From: Erigeron canadensis
Taxonomy: Eukaryota > Streptophyta > Magnoliopsida > Asterales > Asteraceae
Assembly (NCBI RefSeq): GCF_010389155.1
Contig: NC_057765.1
Coordinates: 4,774,001 to 4,838,000, forward strand
Direction of reading: 5' to 3'
Length of the DNA stretch: 64,000 nucleotides
Below the pieces are notes generated by a model. That model saw only the letters and a program-made list of their open reading frames with translations, searched no databases and had not been told where the DNA came from. Shown here one piece after another: positions 1 to 11,785 of the stretch (position 1 is the stretch's first letter; the number at the start of each line of letters is the position of its first letter). The position numbers and the translations under genes are program-made.

Positions 1-2965
1 GCATTACGACTGTGTTTTCACTAATAAATTCAAACCGTTTTCATTGATTTCCACGTGCAGAACATTGTATCCGTAATCTGAACCATTGGTCAATGTAGCC
101 CTGGCCTAAGCATCTAGATTTGGGCCTTCTCTGAACTATTGCTTCAGTCATGTCCTGATGTCCATGGTGTCAAGGGCGATTTGACTTTTAACTATAGTTT
201 ATTGACTTTTAACTTTTTGATTTGTAAAATCGGGCATATGCAGTTAAAAGTTGACATAGTATTCCATTGTAAAATGTTTGAAAAATCACTTTGGTTCGCC
301 TTCTCTGTATTTGTGGTTAGACGACACTAGCGGAATAAGTCAGTAATTTTTGTTGAAATTTTTAATAATATGTCAATGCCACTTGACACATTCAGAATAA
401 CTCAAGCAGTAGATACTTCTTTCTCTTCATTATTTTGGATTTATTCAGCACTAGCTATTATTCACCTGAGGATTTCAGGATTTGGATAAGCTTATAGTTC
501 AGAAATTACAAGCTCAGCTCTCCCTCCAGAGAGACGGTACATGTAATCCTCCCAATTTCTGCACTCACTTTTTTTAATGATGTCGAAAAAACAATTAATT
601 AAAATCAAACTGTGGTGTTGCATCAAGTTTTGAGAAAAGCCAAGAGGATAAAAAACAAACCCCTAGTAACCAAAGATAGATTTGTCTTTCAGTTGATTTC
701 TTTTGTATTAAGGTGGTACCACTATGAGTTAAATATGAGCCATGCGATGCTAATGTGCTTTTAATGACCCATAACTCAAATTTAGACACCTATAAGTACA
801 TTAAACTATTCCGAGATATACTAAGTTAGCATGAGCGTTCTCATAGATTTTTCTGACATTGTTATATAAGTTCCTATTACTTTCCGCAATAATTGATACC
901 CAATCTGAAATTACCATTATTGTTTGATTTATGTGATGTTTTTTCATTGTTCTCATTAAACAGCTATACTTGTAATTAAAAACTGATTCAGTTAACTAGT
1001 TTTGATAGTGCCAATTACTCTAGGTTCAAGTGCCTGAGTTAAGATACCCAATGACTTAAAAATGAGGAGGTATTGGGTTCAAATTCCACAGGTGACAAAA
1101 TTTTTTAGAGTACTATGTTGGGTTGGGGGGGTTCTTGTTCTCACCTTTGATGTGTTTCCTTCTATTAGTGGTCTTCTAGTTTTGTACACTACTCTTCCAA
1201 TAGCAACAGTCATCTCTACCACTTCATACATCCCAATGTTATTGCGTCGCAAAGAAATTAAAGTTTGCGTCACTTTTAAAGCTATCGAAGCAGCCTTTTT
1301 AATTTAATCTGCAGACTAGTTAAATTATTGGGAAAAGTGTTGTTTCAAATGGGGAACGGGTTCGGTTGGCTAAGAATCCAACTGAAAGCTGTTTGAAATT
1401 ATGGTGAAGAACAGTAATTTGTGTTTTTCTGCTGATTTCATCACTGCTTCTGACTTGTTAGCACTTGCTGGTAAGGTCATTGTGTGTGATTTCATATTAC
1501 TTTTTTTTTTTTTTTTTTTTTTTTGTAACGACCAACTAACAGAATCTCCTAGCTACTCCGTACAGAGTGACCCATTGGTGAAAGGTCACCCCTTAGTCGG
1601 ACCAATCCACATATTAGTTATTGCATATTCTATATATATAAAGTCAACCAAAGTGTATTTACCTTGGAACGGGTTGATTTGAATTACCCCATGTCAATTT
1701 TTGATGAAATACCATACATGATTGCATTAGTGGGGAAAGCGCTTTGAAGTGTCACAATGCCTTATTTTCCGTTTTAAAAACTTTAACTCGTTATAGAGCT
1801 TAAGAACTTTTTGTAGAGATGCTCTAACCTATCCCGAAGGAGAGTTATCAAGAATTGTAGCTTCATTGCACTAAAACGGGGCATTTAAAACTAATGCATA
1901 TATAATAACCAACTTCATCTCCAACATCACACCACCAACCCAGTTTCAATATCCATTCAATAAAATACCAAACATATTACCTTTTCACTTAGGAACACTA
2001 AATCACTATTAAAAATATAACTATTCCATAACCCAAAATTTCAGAAACAAACTAAAATGTACAACTAAGAAAGATGAAATTTAGTACATACCATCTTGTA
2101 GTCTCTGGTTGTATATATTTACATATAAAAAAGGCATTAAGTGAAGAAAGACGAAGATATTGAGGCATTAGGTGCACTTAGTTGTCAAATAGAGCCCATC
2201 ATCAACTCAATAGAGTGAGATGGTATATATCCGTGCTTTAAATTTTATCACATCACCTTGTGATTTGCTGTTTTATCAATTTTAGCCCATGTGATATTTT
2301 TTTATTATTAATTCACCATGTGCTGCCATTCTCTATCACGTGTCAAAATCCTTGATCGACACGTGTCTTTTTAATTTAATAATCTATATAATTTTTTAAA
2401 TAGAATCCTAATCCAATTATGTTTCTAATTTTTATTAATTAAATTAGTGCATATTATTTATATGGAAACAATTTTTAATCTACACGTAATATTTTGTAAA
2501 CTGTAATCTTTTAGCAAGTAATAATATAAATTCATCCATGGAGATAGTTTTCTTTATTTTCCTACTTTTAGATTTTATAATCTGTTCCATACAATGTTAT
2601 ACTTTTAATAATCTTAGTTCGATTCATACTCAAACCCCATGCTTAATTAACATACAATTTGAATACATGCCCCCGAAAAAAGAAAAACATTTTAAATAAT
2701 TATACATCAATTCAATCCATCAAAAAGCTCTACCGATATGTGTCACGAAAGACATTCTTTGTTGGAAAAAAGACCACATGCAATTGTTGAAAGTAAGTTT
2801 TTTTTCATGTAGTTGTAATTTATCAAATACTTGGTTGTCATTATCATTTTCCATAAGTTATTAGCATGCAGACTCCAAAAAGTTGAATTTACGATCCGTA
2901 ATCACAAGGCTATTTGTCGTCATCCACTATGCTTATAAGTTTTGATTTTGATGTAATTGTAAAAA
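1..2965. other. AT-rich intergenic sequence, no supported gene
   Basis: I find no protein with recognisable domains here. There is a run of 24 T at 1501-1524, which could be the tail of an unrecognised minus-strand retroposon. Near 481-577 a frame after an AG acceptor reads DLDKLIVQKLQAQLSLQRD and then stops, which could be the last exon of a gene lying to the left; this is weak. The rest is AT-rich filler with scattered ACGTG-type motifs. Confidence 0.5.
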
Positions 2966-4198
2966 GATAAAATATCACAAATGGTCCTTGTGGTTGTTCA
3001 TATTAGCATTTTGCCCCTTGTAACATCAGTTAAATTTGACCATTAAATAAGGGTATATTAGTCCTTTCAAGTTTAACATTTCTCTCACCCCTATCAATTA
3101 TCATCTTCATCATCAGAACCTAAATCACATAACACAAACTTTTAATTTTTGATCATTCAAATTCAACCTAATAATAATTCGATAAATCAATATACATCTA
3201 AACCCAAATTTTAATTGTGAAGCATTTAAAATCGGTATCACCTGAACACATAATCAAAACCCAACCCAAAATTATTCACCCATTTTTTCTCTTTCGTATT
3301 TTCTTCTTCAATCATCATCACCATCATGATGTAAATTATATTTTGTAACACGCAATAGCAAACTATAAACATTGTAGACCCACAAATAGCAGATCTCAAA
3401 GCAATTAATTAGAAAGCATTGCAAATCCTTATAATGCATCTAACGAGAGCTATAAGAAAATAGATATAAATATTAAACTATAATAGTTGGTTTATGCAAT
3501 TAGTTTTATGTAGAGATAGGCCTCTACATGGACATCAAGCAAAAGTGGGGATGTATATATATATATATATAGATGTAAGCAAACAAAGGGGATTTGGGTT
3601 TTAATTGGGAATCGAAAAACACAGAGCCACAATAAAGAAAAAGGGATCGAAAAAAGACACACAACCGCTGCTGCGGTTCTATTTCTCACTGCTATTCCGA
3701 CGTTGTTGCCGTTGTTGTTCCTGCATCTATGTGTGTTTTGTATGTTTTGTGTATACATGTGTGTTGTGGTAGATATATATCAAATCATATTTGGATTGTA
3801 TCATCGTTTTACTTTAATTTTGCTTATGTGCAGAGGGTTTGATTTCAAATTAATTTCTTGGATATGATTTTGATTATATTTGAAAGTGGACTATTTCATT
3901 ATTAATCTAGGATTTTTGAATTAAAAGGGGTGATTTTGGAATCAAATGTATAGATACGTATAATATACATATATTGTTTTGGAAATAAATGTGTTGGGAA
4001 AGAAATGGTTGAAAAGACTAAAATACCCTCATGTGCCATGCAAATGAGGGTTTTAACGGCCTTAATTTAACAGATGTTAGTGGTAGGGACTGCTAGCAAC
4101 GAAATTGAAAAACCAAAGGACAATTAGCGACGAAAAAAAAGTATAAGGGGCAAAATGCTAATATGAACAACCACAGGGACCATTTGTGACATTTTCTC
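2966..4198. mobile_element. Non-autonomous Mutator-like element (MULE) 1
   Basis: The two ends are inverted repeats. The left starts GATAAAATATCACAAATGG, and the right end reads inward as the same phrase followed by TCCCTGTGGTTGTTCATATT. The element is flanked by a perfect 9-bp duplication, TTGTAAAAA, at 2957-2965 and 4199-4207. A 9-bp duplication with long inverted ends is the mark of Mutator-like elements. No transposase frame is visible in the 1233 bp, so it must be mobilised in trans. A TA dinucleotide run lies inside near 3551-3571. Open reading frames inside, such as one on the minus strand at 3492-3758, look accidental. Confidence 0.9.
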
Positions 4199-4407
4199 TT
4201 GTAAAAATTTAAGGTAAATCCAAAACTTTAGCTAAACATAGATTATACTTATGATTACTCATTACCTTTTATTATAACTTAGCTTCGATCATTGGTTTAT
4301 TTTAACAACAATTTATTTCACATTCATGCATCATGTATAAAGCATATTTAAATTTCTTTATGAAAAATCTAGATGGCTACCATACATCGTACGTGTATTA
4401 GGACTAG

Positions 4408-5250
4408 TTATATTATATACATCATATGTGTATTAGGACTAGTTATATTACCATATGTCTTGGATTCTAACATTTGAAACCTCTCCAAGATGTCATCGAC
4501 ATACTTAGCCTGGTGAATGAAAAATCCATCTTTCCTTTGATCAACCTGTAGTCCGAGAAAGATTTGTAGTTCTCCCACAGCACTAATTTCAAACTGCTTT
4601 ATCATGCTCATTTCAAATTCTTTGCACATCTTTACATTGGATGAACCAAAAATGATATCATCTACGTAAACTTGTACAATCAGATAATCACGCTTCCGCC
4701 ATTTAACAAACAATGTGTTGTCTATCGAACCTCTTGTAAAACCATTTGTCAACAAATGTGTCGACAAATTTTCATACCACACTCTGGGTGCTTGATGCAA
4801 TCCATAAAGAGCCTTATCAAGCCGATATGCTCGTCTTGGATAGTTAGGATCTTCAAACCCCGGTGGTTGATGAACATAAACTTCTTCTTTAACTTCTCCA
4901 TACAGGAAGGAACTCTTAACGTCTAACTGATACACCTTTATACCTTTAAAGCTTGCATAGGCTAAAAATAACCTTATAGCTTCAATACATGCAACTGGCG
5001 CAAAAGTTTCGTTATAGTCATATCCTTCTCTTTGAGCAAACCCCTGAACAACCAAACGTGCTTTATTTCTGGTAACGATCCCTTCGTCATCTCGTTTTCA
5101 TTTGAATACCCAATGAGTTCCAATTGGTTCTTTACCTCTAAGCACATCTACTAACTCCCATACTCCAACTTTTTCAAATTGAGCTAATTCCTCTTGCATA
5201 GCTTCAACCCAAAAAGAATCTTGAAGTAATGCCTTAACATTCTTAGGTTC
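4408..5250 (-). pseudogene. copia-1 reverse transcriptase fragment
   Basis: The translation contains KARLVVQGFAQREGYDY, QLDVKSSFLYGEVKEEVYV, QPPGFEDP, LYGLHQAPRVWY and the catalytic YVDD in VQVYVDDIIFG. These are the conserved blocks of Ty1-copia RT (RVT_2). The first block lies in the same general region but is separated by a broken frame around 5056-5100. The frame ends soon after VDDILERFQMLESK, where RNase H should follow, so the domain is cut at the element's left break. Non-functional. Confidence 0.88.
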
Positions 5251-5292
5251 TTTTTGCGAAATGAAACAAGAATACAGACACTCAGTTATAAT

Positions 5293-5871
5293 TCATGTAT
5301 CCTTCACTTCACAAAATAAACTAGTCATCTCCTTATTTAACTGATTTCTAGTGCGAATAGGTTCTGTAGCATCACCAAGAATGTTTGTAACTGGATGATC
5401 CTTATTTACTCGGTATTGAGGAACCGAATCAACATTTAGATTTTCTCCTAAATTCGATTGAATCTGAAATTCAAGAGAGCTAAAATCATATTCCGATTCT
5501 TCAGAAATAGGATCATTATCAAGCAATGGAATCCTTGAAGGAGTAATTGGAGTAGTATTCTCGGGTTCAGAAACATATGAATCTAATGTCTTATCATTGT
5601 CGTTACCACTTTCACCAACAACAGTAGGAGGAGATGAAGAACTATTTTCCATATGATCTCTTAAAATGATCACATCATCAGCTATGTCAGGATCTGAGTA
5701 AGAAGCAGGATCGTGTAATGAACGAAACACACTGTCATAATCAAAGTTCTTGCCAGTTCCAGAATGTATAGCGGGCTTATGACTGACAATCTTGACATTT
5801 GTCCCCAAGCCAACTTTGCCTGGCTGTTTGTTGTAAACCCGTCGAATTGATGTACCTGGTTTATAACCCAT
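5293..5871 (-). pseudogene. copia-1 integrase C-terminal and linker region
   Basis: An acidic, serine- and proline-rich stretch follows a short integrase tail (MGYKPGTSIRRVYN). It resembles the variable spacer between integrase and RT in copia polyproteins, which often carries a phrase such as PVTNILGD (seen here) and PIRTRNQL shortly before RT. It is in a different frame from the upstream integrase, so a frameshift lies near 5870. Confidence 0.7.
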
Positions 5872-6671
5872 GAAAATCCCTCTTCAACTTTTGGATCAAA
5901 CTTTGACTGAGGTAGATATTTCAAGAAAGTACACGGTACACCAAATGGTTCAACATTCTGTAGATTCGGTTTCTTTTTATGTAGAAGCTCATAGTATGTC
6001 TTATTATGACGCTTAATTACAGAAACCTTATTCAAAATATGACCAACTGTATTCATAGACTCCCCCCAGAACATAGTGGGGAGCCCTGAATCAGCAAGCA
6101 TTGTTCTAGCAGTTTCGATTAGAGTCCTATTCTTTCTTTCAGCAACTCCATTTTGTTGAGGTTCATACGGTACACTGAATTGATGTTGGATTCCTTTGGA
6201 CAAACAAAAGACTTCCAATGTTTTATTTTTAAATTAAGTTTCGTTATCACTCCTGCTTCTTTTAACACGAACTCCATAAACATTTTTAGTTTCAACAAAA
6301 AAATTTATCAAAACCCGAGGAGTTTCATCTTTCGAATGTAGAAAGAATACCCATGAGAATCTCGAGTAGTTATCAGTGATCACTAAACAATAATACATCT
6401 CACCTATACTCCTTACATTCACATGACTAAGTAAATCTATGTGAAGTAACTCAAATGGGTTGACAATAGAATTTTCTTGCTTTGGTTTATGTGAAGACTT
6501 CTGCTGCTTACCTTTCAAACAAGGTACACATTTGTCTTCCATTTCAAACCTTTTCATTGGAACACCTTCAACCAAACCATGTTTGACAATATCATTCATC
6601 TTTAGGAAATGAATATGTCCCATTCTTCTATGCCATAACAACGATTCAGATTCACTTGCTTTAGATAGCAA
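5682..6671 (-). pseudogene. copia-1 integrase, frameshifted
   Basis: The N-terminal zinc-binding motif is seen as LLWHRRMGHIHFLKM followed by CVPCLKG (HHCC). The catalytic core has Asp in LLHIDLL, a second Asp in RSDNE, and Glu in PQQNGVAERKNRTL. The core is split: the first part (6234-6671) ends right after the second Asp, and the Glu block restarts in 5682-6218. Copia integrases are normally one continuous domain, so this copy is dead. Confidence 0.87.
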
Positions 6672-6801
6672 ACAAACTGGCTCCTTTGAGTTATCAACAC
6701 CTAATATAAGGCCATAGATGTCTTTCTTCCTAGTTTCAAAATAAGTGCTTCTTTCTCAGTAAAATGGACATGATTACCCTTGTCACAAATCCGAGAAACA
6801 C

Positions 6802-7110
6802 TCATAAGATTATGAGATAATGTTCCACATAATTGACTTTCTCCAATGTAATTTTCCCATTGACAACATAACCTTGGCCTGAGATATTGCCGCCCTTGGG
6901 ACCTGCGAAACTAACATAAGATCCATTTATATCTTCATAGTTGGACAACAATTTCTTGTCCCTTGTCATGTGCCGGGAGCATCCACTATCAACATACCAA
7001 AGACTGATAGGCTTCCTTGGTTCTCCCTTCTGATATGCAGCCTTGCAATCTGCCGTGTATGCAATGAAGTCTTCAGTTGTCATACCTTCAGGTATCACAA
7101 ATTCTTTCAT
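6802..7110 (-). pseudogene. copia-1 aspartic protease region
   Basis: The frame holds WYVDSGCSRHMT, the active-site DSG of Ty1-copia aspartic protease, followed by SFAGPKGGNISGQG, the usual strand after it. The catalytic Asp is intact. It lies between the gag zinc knuckle and the integrase HHCC motif, as expected. It is separated from integrase by a frameshift between 6802 and 6671. Confidence 0.82.
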
Positions 7111-7188
7111 TTGATCTTCAATGCGCTTCTTATCAAAGTCATCATTTGGGTTAGATGACTCTATGTTCTTTTCTGAAGCTTTTACAGC

Positions 7189-8775
7189 TCACACAGATTC
7201 ACTCTCAGACCTTACAATCTCAACAACTTTCTTAACATTCTGCTTAACGACTTTAAATGTGTTCTCTTCACTTGTATACACAACATAATCAATTGTCTCA
7301 GCTACTTCATTTGCATAGCTATCAAAGACCTCAACCATATAAGCATGATTTGAAGTATCTTCGGATTGTGTATCCCATTGATAAGTACCATTTGGATTCT
7401 GAACAACAACAGCCTTGGACTCCATGAATTGATGAGAACCTGACTGTTGTGAAGAAGCAGGTAATGTAATCATTGCTTGAGTCTTTTGATTATTGGGTGG
7501 AGTAATACCGCCTTGATTGTAGTTCTGTCTACCCGCCACGGTATTATCAGTCCTCTTGGGACATTGACACTCTCTTGTAAAGTGACCATATCCATCGCAA
7601 TTATAACATTTCACCTTGGATTTGTCAAAGCCTTTAGTGCCATTACCCAAAAACCTTCCAGTTCTCTAAGAGAATCTTCTGACTTTAATGGCTAACATTG
7701 TTAGCTGCTATTGTAGATCCATTTCTTCTAAATCATTAGGATCTATTTGATTGTAATCCTCATCAATCAGTGCAGGGTCAGTAACCTTTCTATTTGTATA
7801 AGCTTCATGAGCTGAACAAAAGGCCGAATATACATACATTCTTCCTTCTGCGGAACTCATACTCATTGGCATGGAATTGAATGACTGAGAATTGCTTTTG
7901 ACAGAATAAGCAGTATTGTCATAAGCAACATATCCTGCAAGTCCATCAGCATCTACTATTGGTGAAGCTTCAGCACCACTTAGAAATGCATTAGTTCCTG
8001 AGCTAGTACTTGCTAAATGAACAGGATTAGCATGATACAGTGATGGATCTTGAGTAAAATCCGAGTGAGTATCCTTGATCCTTCTCTTCATTTATCTGAT
8101 CTTTGGAAACTACAGTCTCAAAGTCCCATGAACTGTAATCCTTGTCATCTTGAAGATGATGAACATGTTCCGTCCATATTTTTGGTAGTGCATCCAAAAA
8201 TTTGTCTACTAACTTAGTTTGAGGGTATGCAACACCAAAATATGATAACTCAGTAGTTAAATGACTGAATCGAGTAATTATCTCATCAAGAGATTCTCCT
8301 TTCAGTCCATTAAAGGCTGCATACTGACACTTAAGAAGTTTAATACGATTTATTTTCAAAGTAGCATCGCCTTCACAGTATTTTTCAAGGGCATACCATA
8401 ACTCCTTTGAAGTAGTGTGTACTTTTTAAACAGATGTACACTATCTTGAGGTAAGGCCATAGTAAGAGTTGAGAGAGCCTTTCCTTCAATTACATACTTC
8501 TTCTTTTTAGCATCTGGCATATCAGTGTAAGTATACGTACCGATTACACCATTTTTCTCAAATGTTGGCCAGTCAAAACCTTTAGTTATCATAGCCCACA
8601 TATCAAAATCATTTTGACGAATATAGTCTTCAAATCTTCTTTTCCACATCCAATAATTTTCCATACGGAAGAGATTTGGAGGTGTGTTACCACGACCAAC
8701 TTCATGGTCATGCAGAATCATTTGACTGATAAGCAGGGCATTTGGTGAATTAGCAGCAGTTGGTACAGTAGTCAT
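7189..8775 (-). pseudogene. copia-1 gag with CCHC zinc knuckle
   Basis: The start is MTTVPTAANSPNALLISQM at 8775, just after the leader. Gag blocks follow in several frames (8356-8775, 8027-8359, 7708-8091), with DEIITRFSHLTTELSYFG typical of the copia gag UBN2 domain. A zinc knuckle, [14 protein letters not shown], is in 7189-7650 and binds RNA in packaging. At least three frameshifts separate the pieces. Confidence 0.83.
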
Positions 8776-9116
8776 TTCGAATCTTTTAAGATTAAATCAG
8801 AGGAAATAACAGTGTAAACCACGAAGAACAGTTCGTGCGGCACGAAGTCACACGACTAACACGTGACACGAAGTCACACGGGATCACACGAAGAGCACGT
8901 GACACAAAGTGACACACGAAGGACAATTGTCACGATCTTGGACGCGAAGAGCAGTTCGTGCTGATGTAAGCACACGAACGAAGATCACCTCGTGTTGACG
9001 TTAGCACGAGGTCGCACGAAGCAAAACACGAATTTAACAAAAACGCGAATTTCGAAGTGATTTTGCAATCAATAGCAAATCAAAAAATCTTAAACCTTCT
9101 GGTAATCAACCTTAGG
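8776..9116 (-). other. copia-1 untranslated leader with short repeats
   Basis: This lies between the gag start and the primer binding site. It is GC-richer than its surroundings and repeats variants of CACGAAGTCACACG and CACGTGACACGAAG many times between about 8830 and 9020. Such a leader would hold the packaging signal. No coding frame is expected here. Confidence 0.6.
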
Positions 9117-9128
9117 GCTCTGATACCA
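9117..9128 (-). promoter_or_regulatory. copia-1 primer binding site (initiator Met tRNA)
   Basis: On the minus strand the sequence is TGGTATCAGAGC, the complement of the 3' end of plant initiator methionine tRNA used by copia elements. It sits 2 bp inside the LTR end at 9131. Confidence 0.85.
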
Positions 9129-9130
9129 CT

Positions 9131-9640
9131 TGTAAGGTACCCTATTGTTGTATGGATCGTAATAAGATGTGATTCGTTATGTAAAGAGTGCGGAATCCTC
9201 TTGAGATAACTAGATTGCTATTGCCTTTTGTCAATTAATGAATAGTTAATCGACCTAAGGAGACACACGAAGTACAAATTCGTGAAGGAGTATTCACGAG
9301 CAACAATTCGATGTAATTCGTTAATTATCCCTTTAACTGTTAAAGTTCGATCACTAATTTCGTCAATTAGTGTTGTATTTATACTAATAGGGTTATGGTT
9401 CGTGTGATCTTGGGCTTCACACGAAGTGAATCGAGCCCGATCCACCAAAACGCGATCTGACTTCGTATTGACGTCAGAACGAGGACAACACAACGTGCTA
9501 ATAACGTCAACATGAGGTGCGCAGTCTTGGATCCTTTATTTCACCCGTACATAACGTTCAGCCACCATTATAAGTATTTTAAGACACTTATAACCTTGGT
9601 TATACGTCCTTGTACCTGCAAAACAATAATATAACACACA
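9131..9640 (-). repeat. copia-1 5' LTR, outer limit uncertain
   Basis: The LTR's inner edge is set by the primer binding site; on the plus strand it begins TGTAAGGTACCC. A minus-strand TATAAATA box lies at 9376-9383. The outer edge cannot be fixed because the second LTR is missing; about 9640 is a guess from the change in composition. Confidence 0.5.
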
Positions 9641-9785
9641 AACATAACAATAATCATAACCAAATATTATATTGAAGTTCAAACGTAATCTTTAAATACA
9701 AACGTAAGTCCAAATGACTTATTATTTAAACGATTACACACATATTCCTAAAACAAAAACGTTAATCAAATCTATGTTGCTATTG

Positions 9786-10710
9786 TCACACAAATCTGCA
9801 TCTACTACAACCATATGCATAGAAGCACATGCAACTGACACGGAAAAACCTGATGGCAATTTTGAAGGTTTGTAATGCCGATACATGTTCGTTATCAATG
9901 ATTTGGGTTGATGATGAGATTGATACTCCAACTTCACCTGCACGGTCGATTGGTAATGCATATGGATTAAGATGGTCATAAACAAATAAAGGGTCACCAT
10001 CACTTAGCATACCACGAAATGTTTTTAGACTAAGAGGAGTAGCCCGTTAAATGGGCGTTGCAATGATGGGAACGCCTCAGAACGCCTTCCTGAACGCCCC
10101 CTTCGGCCCTAAGGGGCGTTCCCCTCCTTAAAAAGTGTGTAGCGTTAGAAATTGAAAGGCTTGAGCCCCCTTGTCCTTTTGCCTGCAGACCCACTTTCCT
10201 TCTGCCACCTTTCCTTTTATTTCACATGTTATACCAAAATTTATACACCTTTTCTTAATTTGTGTAGCTCACTTTATATAAAACAAGTTTTTACATATAA
10301 AAAAAGGAATGCCCTTGGCCATTCTTCCATCTCAAATGAATGGGGGAATGCCCTTTACCATTACCATAAAGCCACATGTCATGAAAGGATTTGAGGAAGG
10401 GCATTCCCTTAATGCTCCACTCCTCCTAGTCTAACACTTAATGCAGTCAAGATGCATGAATAAGCTCCTGGGTGTCATTCCTTTCTTTTCATCATCACTT
10501 CTCCAACTGATTCCCATAGTGTGACCTCCACCTGTCGCCCCCTGCGCAGAACAACATGCAAACAGATTTAACGACGTATAACAACGTATGACATGTGAAG
10601 AAATGACATTCCGTTGAATACATTTCATTAGTGAGATTGCACTCAAGAGTCTGTGCACCATTGGATTCTCTTCTAGGTTTCCCAACACTAATCACATAAC
10701 CAATCAATCT
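9786..10710 (-). pseudogene. RPA70-like OB-fold gene fragment split by a MITE
   Basis: Read on the minus strand, a piece at about 10709-10620 gives LIGYVISVGKPRRESNGAQ and then LECNLTNEM. After a possible 80-bp intron ending in GCGCAG, the next piece gives GRQVEVTLWESVGE. The IGYV...VTLW pattern is that of a replication protein A type single-strand DNA-binding OB fold. A third piece at about 10023-9842 contains EVGVSISSSTQIIDN and VSALQTFK, which fits the strand pattern following this fold. The 10024-10436 MITE separates the second and third pieces. Plants have many RPA-like genes, some carried by Helitrons. I infer the family from pattern only; the first piece is the best supported. Confidence 0.5.
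10024..10436. mobile_element. MITE with GACTA(A/G)GAGGAGT inverted ends
   Basis: The left end reads TTAGACTAAGAGGAGTAG and the right end, reversed, reads TTAGACTAGGAGGAGTGG. The 413-bp body has no coding frame and a G/C-rich left part. The ends resemble PIF/Harbinger-type MITEs, but the flanking bases TTA and TAA form a palindrome rather than a clean direct duplication, so the superfamily is open. Confidence 0.65.
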
Positions 10711-10765
10711 GCAACAGCTAACAGTAACACATCTGACTTTAAACGAAGACCGACACTCGAAAATG

Positions 10766-10958
10766 TACTCATTTTAAAATTGTATCAAATTTGTAATTGA
10801 TCTTTATATTGTTACGTTACAAATCATCAAAAAATATGGCAAACCTTTTATGTAACTAAAATGATAAAATATATATACTCATTTTAAAATTGTAGCGAAT
10901 CTGTAATTGATTTTTATATTGTTACAACCTTTTATGTAACTAAAATGAGAAAAGATAT
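10766..10958. repeat. Tandem duplication of about 100 bp
   Basis: The stretch starting TACTCATTTTAAAATTGTA at 10766 is repeated from 10875. Both copies run through TGTAATTGAT and end in ACCTTTTATGTAACTAAAATG. The second copy lacks a segment of about 28 bp. It is AT-rich non-coding sequence. The surroundings from 10711 to 11579 show no gene. Confidence 0.75.
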
Positions 10959-11579
10959 ATCCGTAAAGCATCACCCAAATCTATCAAATGGATCGAGTAA
11001 ATGCAAATTATCAAAAACAGTACATGGCAAAACATGTATGCAATACTAATCAATTACAACTAAAGATTTAAGAGTAATCAACTTTCAAGGGCCCACCGGC
11101 CACATGCTAGTTGGAGTTCATCCAGGAACAAGTCAGATGCAGCAGAAGAGGACGTTGCCACGAACCAGAACCTTCTTAGCCATGGTGTGAAAAAAGTAGT
11201 ATATTATGTAAACAATATCAAAAGGCAGCCCATATTTGTACCACTTAAATTTATAAGTGTATCATACTGTACAAATAATATAACAGACAGTATAAATATA
11301 TGATGCATAGTAGTGGTAGATTAATCAAAAAGTATGGTACGATTATCATTTCCCATATCAAAAAGTAATCAATAATGGTTGTTAGGAAACTAACATGAAG
11401 ATGTAACCTTATGTACATGGATAAATACGTGAATAAATATTTGTGACTCGTCATACACACCTATCAAAGGTTATAGAAGTTGCTCATAAGTCATTTCATG
11501 AAGTTTTTTTTTGAAACGGGCGTTTTTCAAGGGGGTTTTCTCAAACAAATTTTCGAAAAAAAGATTTGTACAACCAGGT

Positions 11580-11785
11580 AAACCGGTATTTCAAATACCG
11601 GTTTCGTTTTTTTTTCTCCAAAATGGTATTTCAATTACTGGTTTCAAAAAAAGAGATTGAACCCGGTATTGGCATCACCGGTTTCGAAATACGTGCTAGC
11701 TTTTCAGAACCTATCAGAATGTACAGTAAGTATGCATGGTGATAGTGACACATCACTGCAAACCCGGTATTGGCAAAACCGGGTT
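11580..11785. repeat. Array of four hairpin-forming dyads
   Basis: Four units of about 25 bp each read as imperfect palindromes of the type AAACCGGTATT...AATACCGGTTT. They lie at 11580-11604, 11621-11644, 11660-11684 and 11761-11785, the first three about 40 bp apart. The first unit is a near-perfect hairpin with a one-base centre. Units 1 and 3 are followed by CG, unit 2 by C only, and unit 4 ends GGGTTCG. No transposon ends are visible around them. Function unknown. Confidence 0.6.

Larger units (their letters stand above)
4440..9640 (-). mobile_element. Decayed, 3'-truncated Ty1-copia retrotransposon 1
   Basis: Read on the minus strand, the order is LTR, primer binding site, leader, gag, protease, integrase, reverse transcriptase, which is the copia order. 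The body stops inside the RT/RNase H region near 4440, where a short tandem repeat ending in TGTATTAGGACTAGTTATATTA abuts it. RNase H, the polypurine tract and the 3' LTR are therefore missing. Many frameshifts break gag-pol. The right (5') limit is uncertain because there is no second LTR to compare with. Confidence 0.85.

Noticed and set aside
1047..1100. Possible SINE from GGGTTCAAATTCC
   Set aside because: A B-box-like word alone, with no A box, tail or duplication.
1401..1682. Frame with a poly-Phe run
   Set aside because: It arises from the 24-base T run.
11580..11785. Regular repeats resembling a CRISPR array
   Set aside because: The units are imperfect palindromes with differing letters and unequal spacing, and this is plant nuclear DNA.
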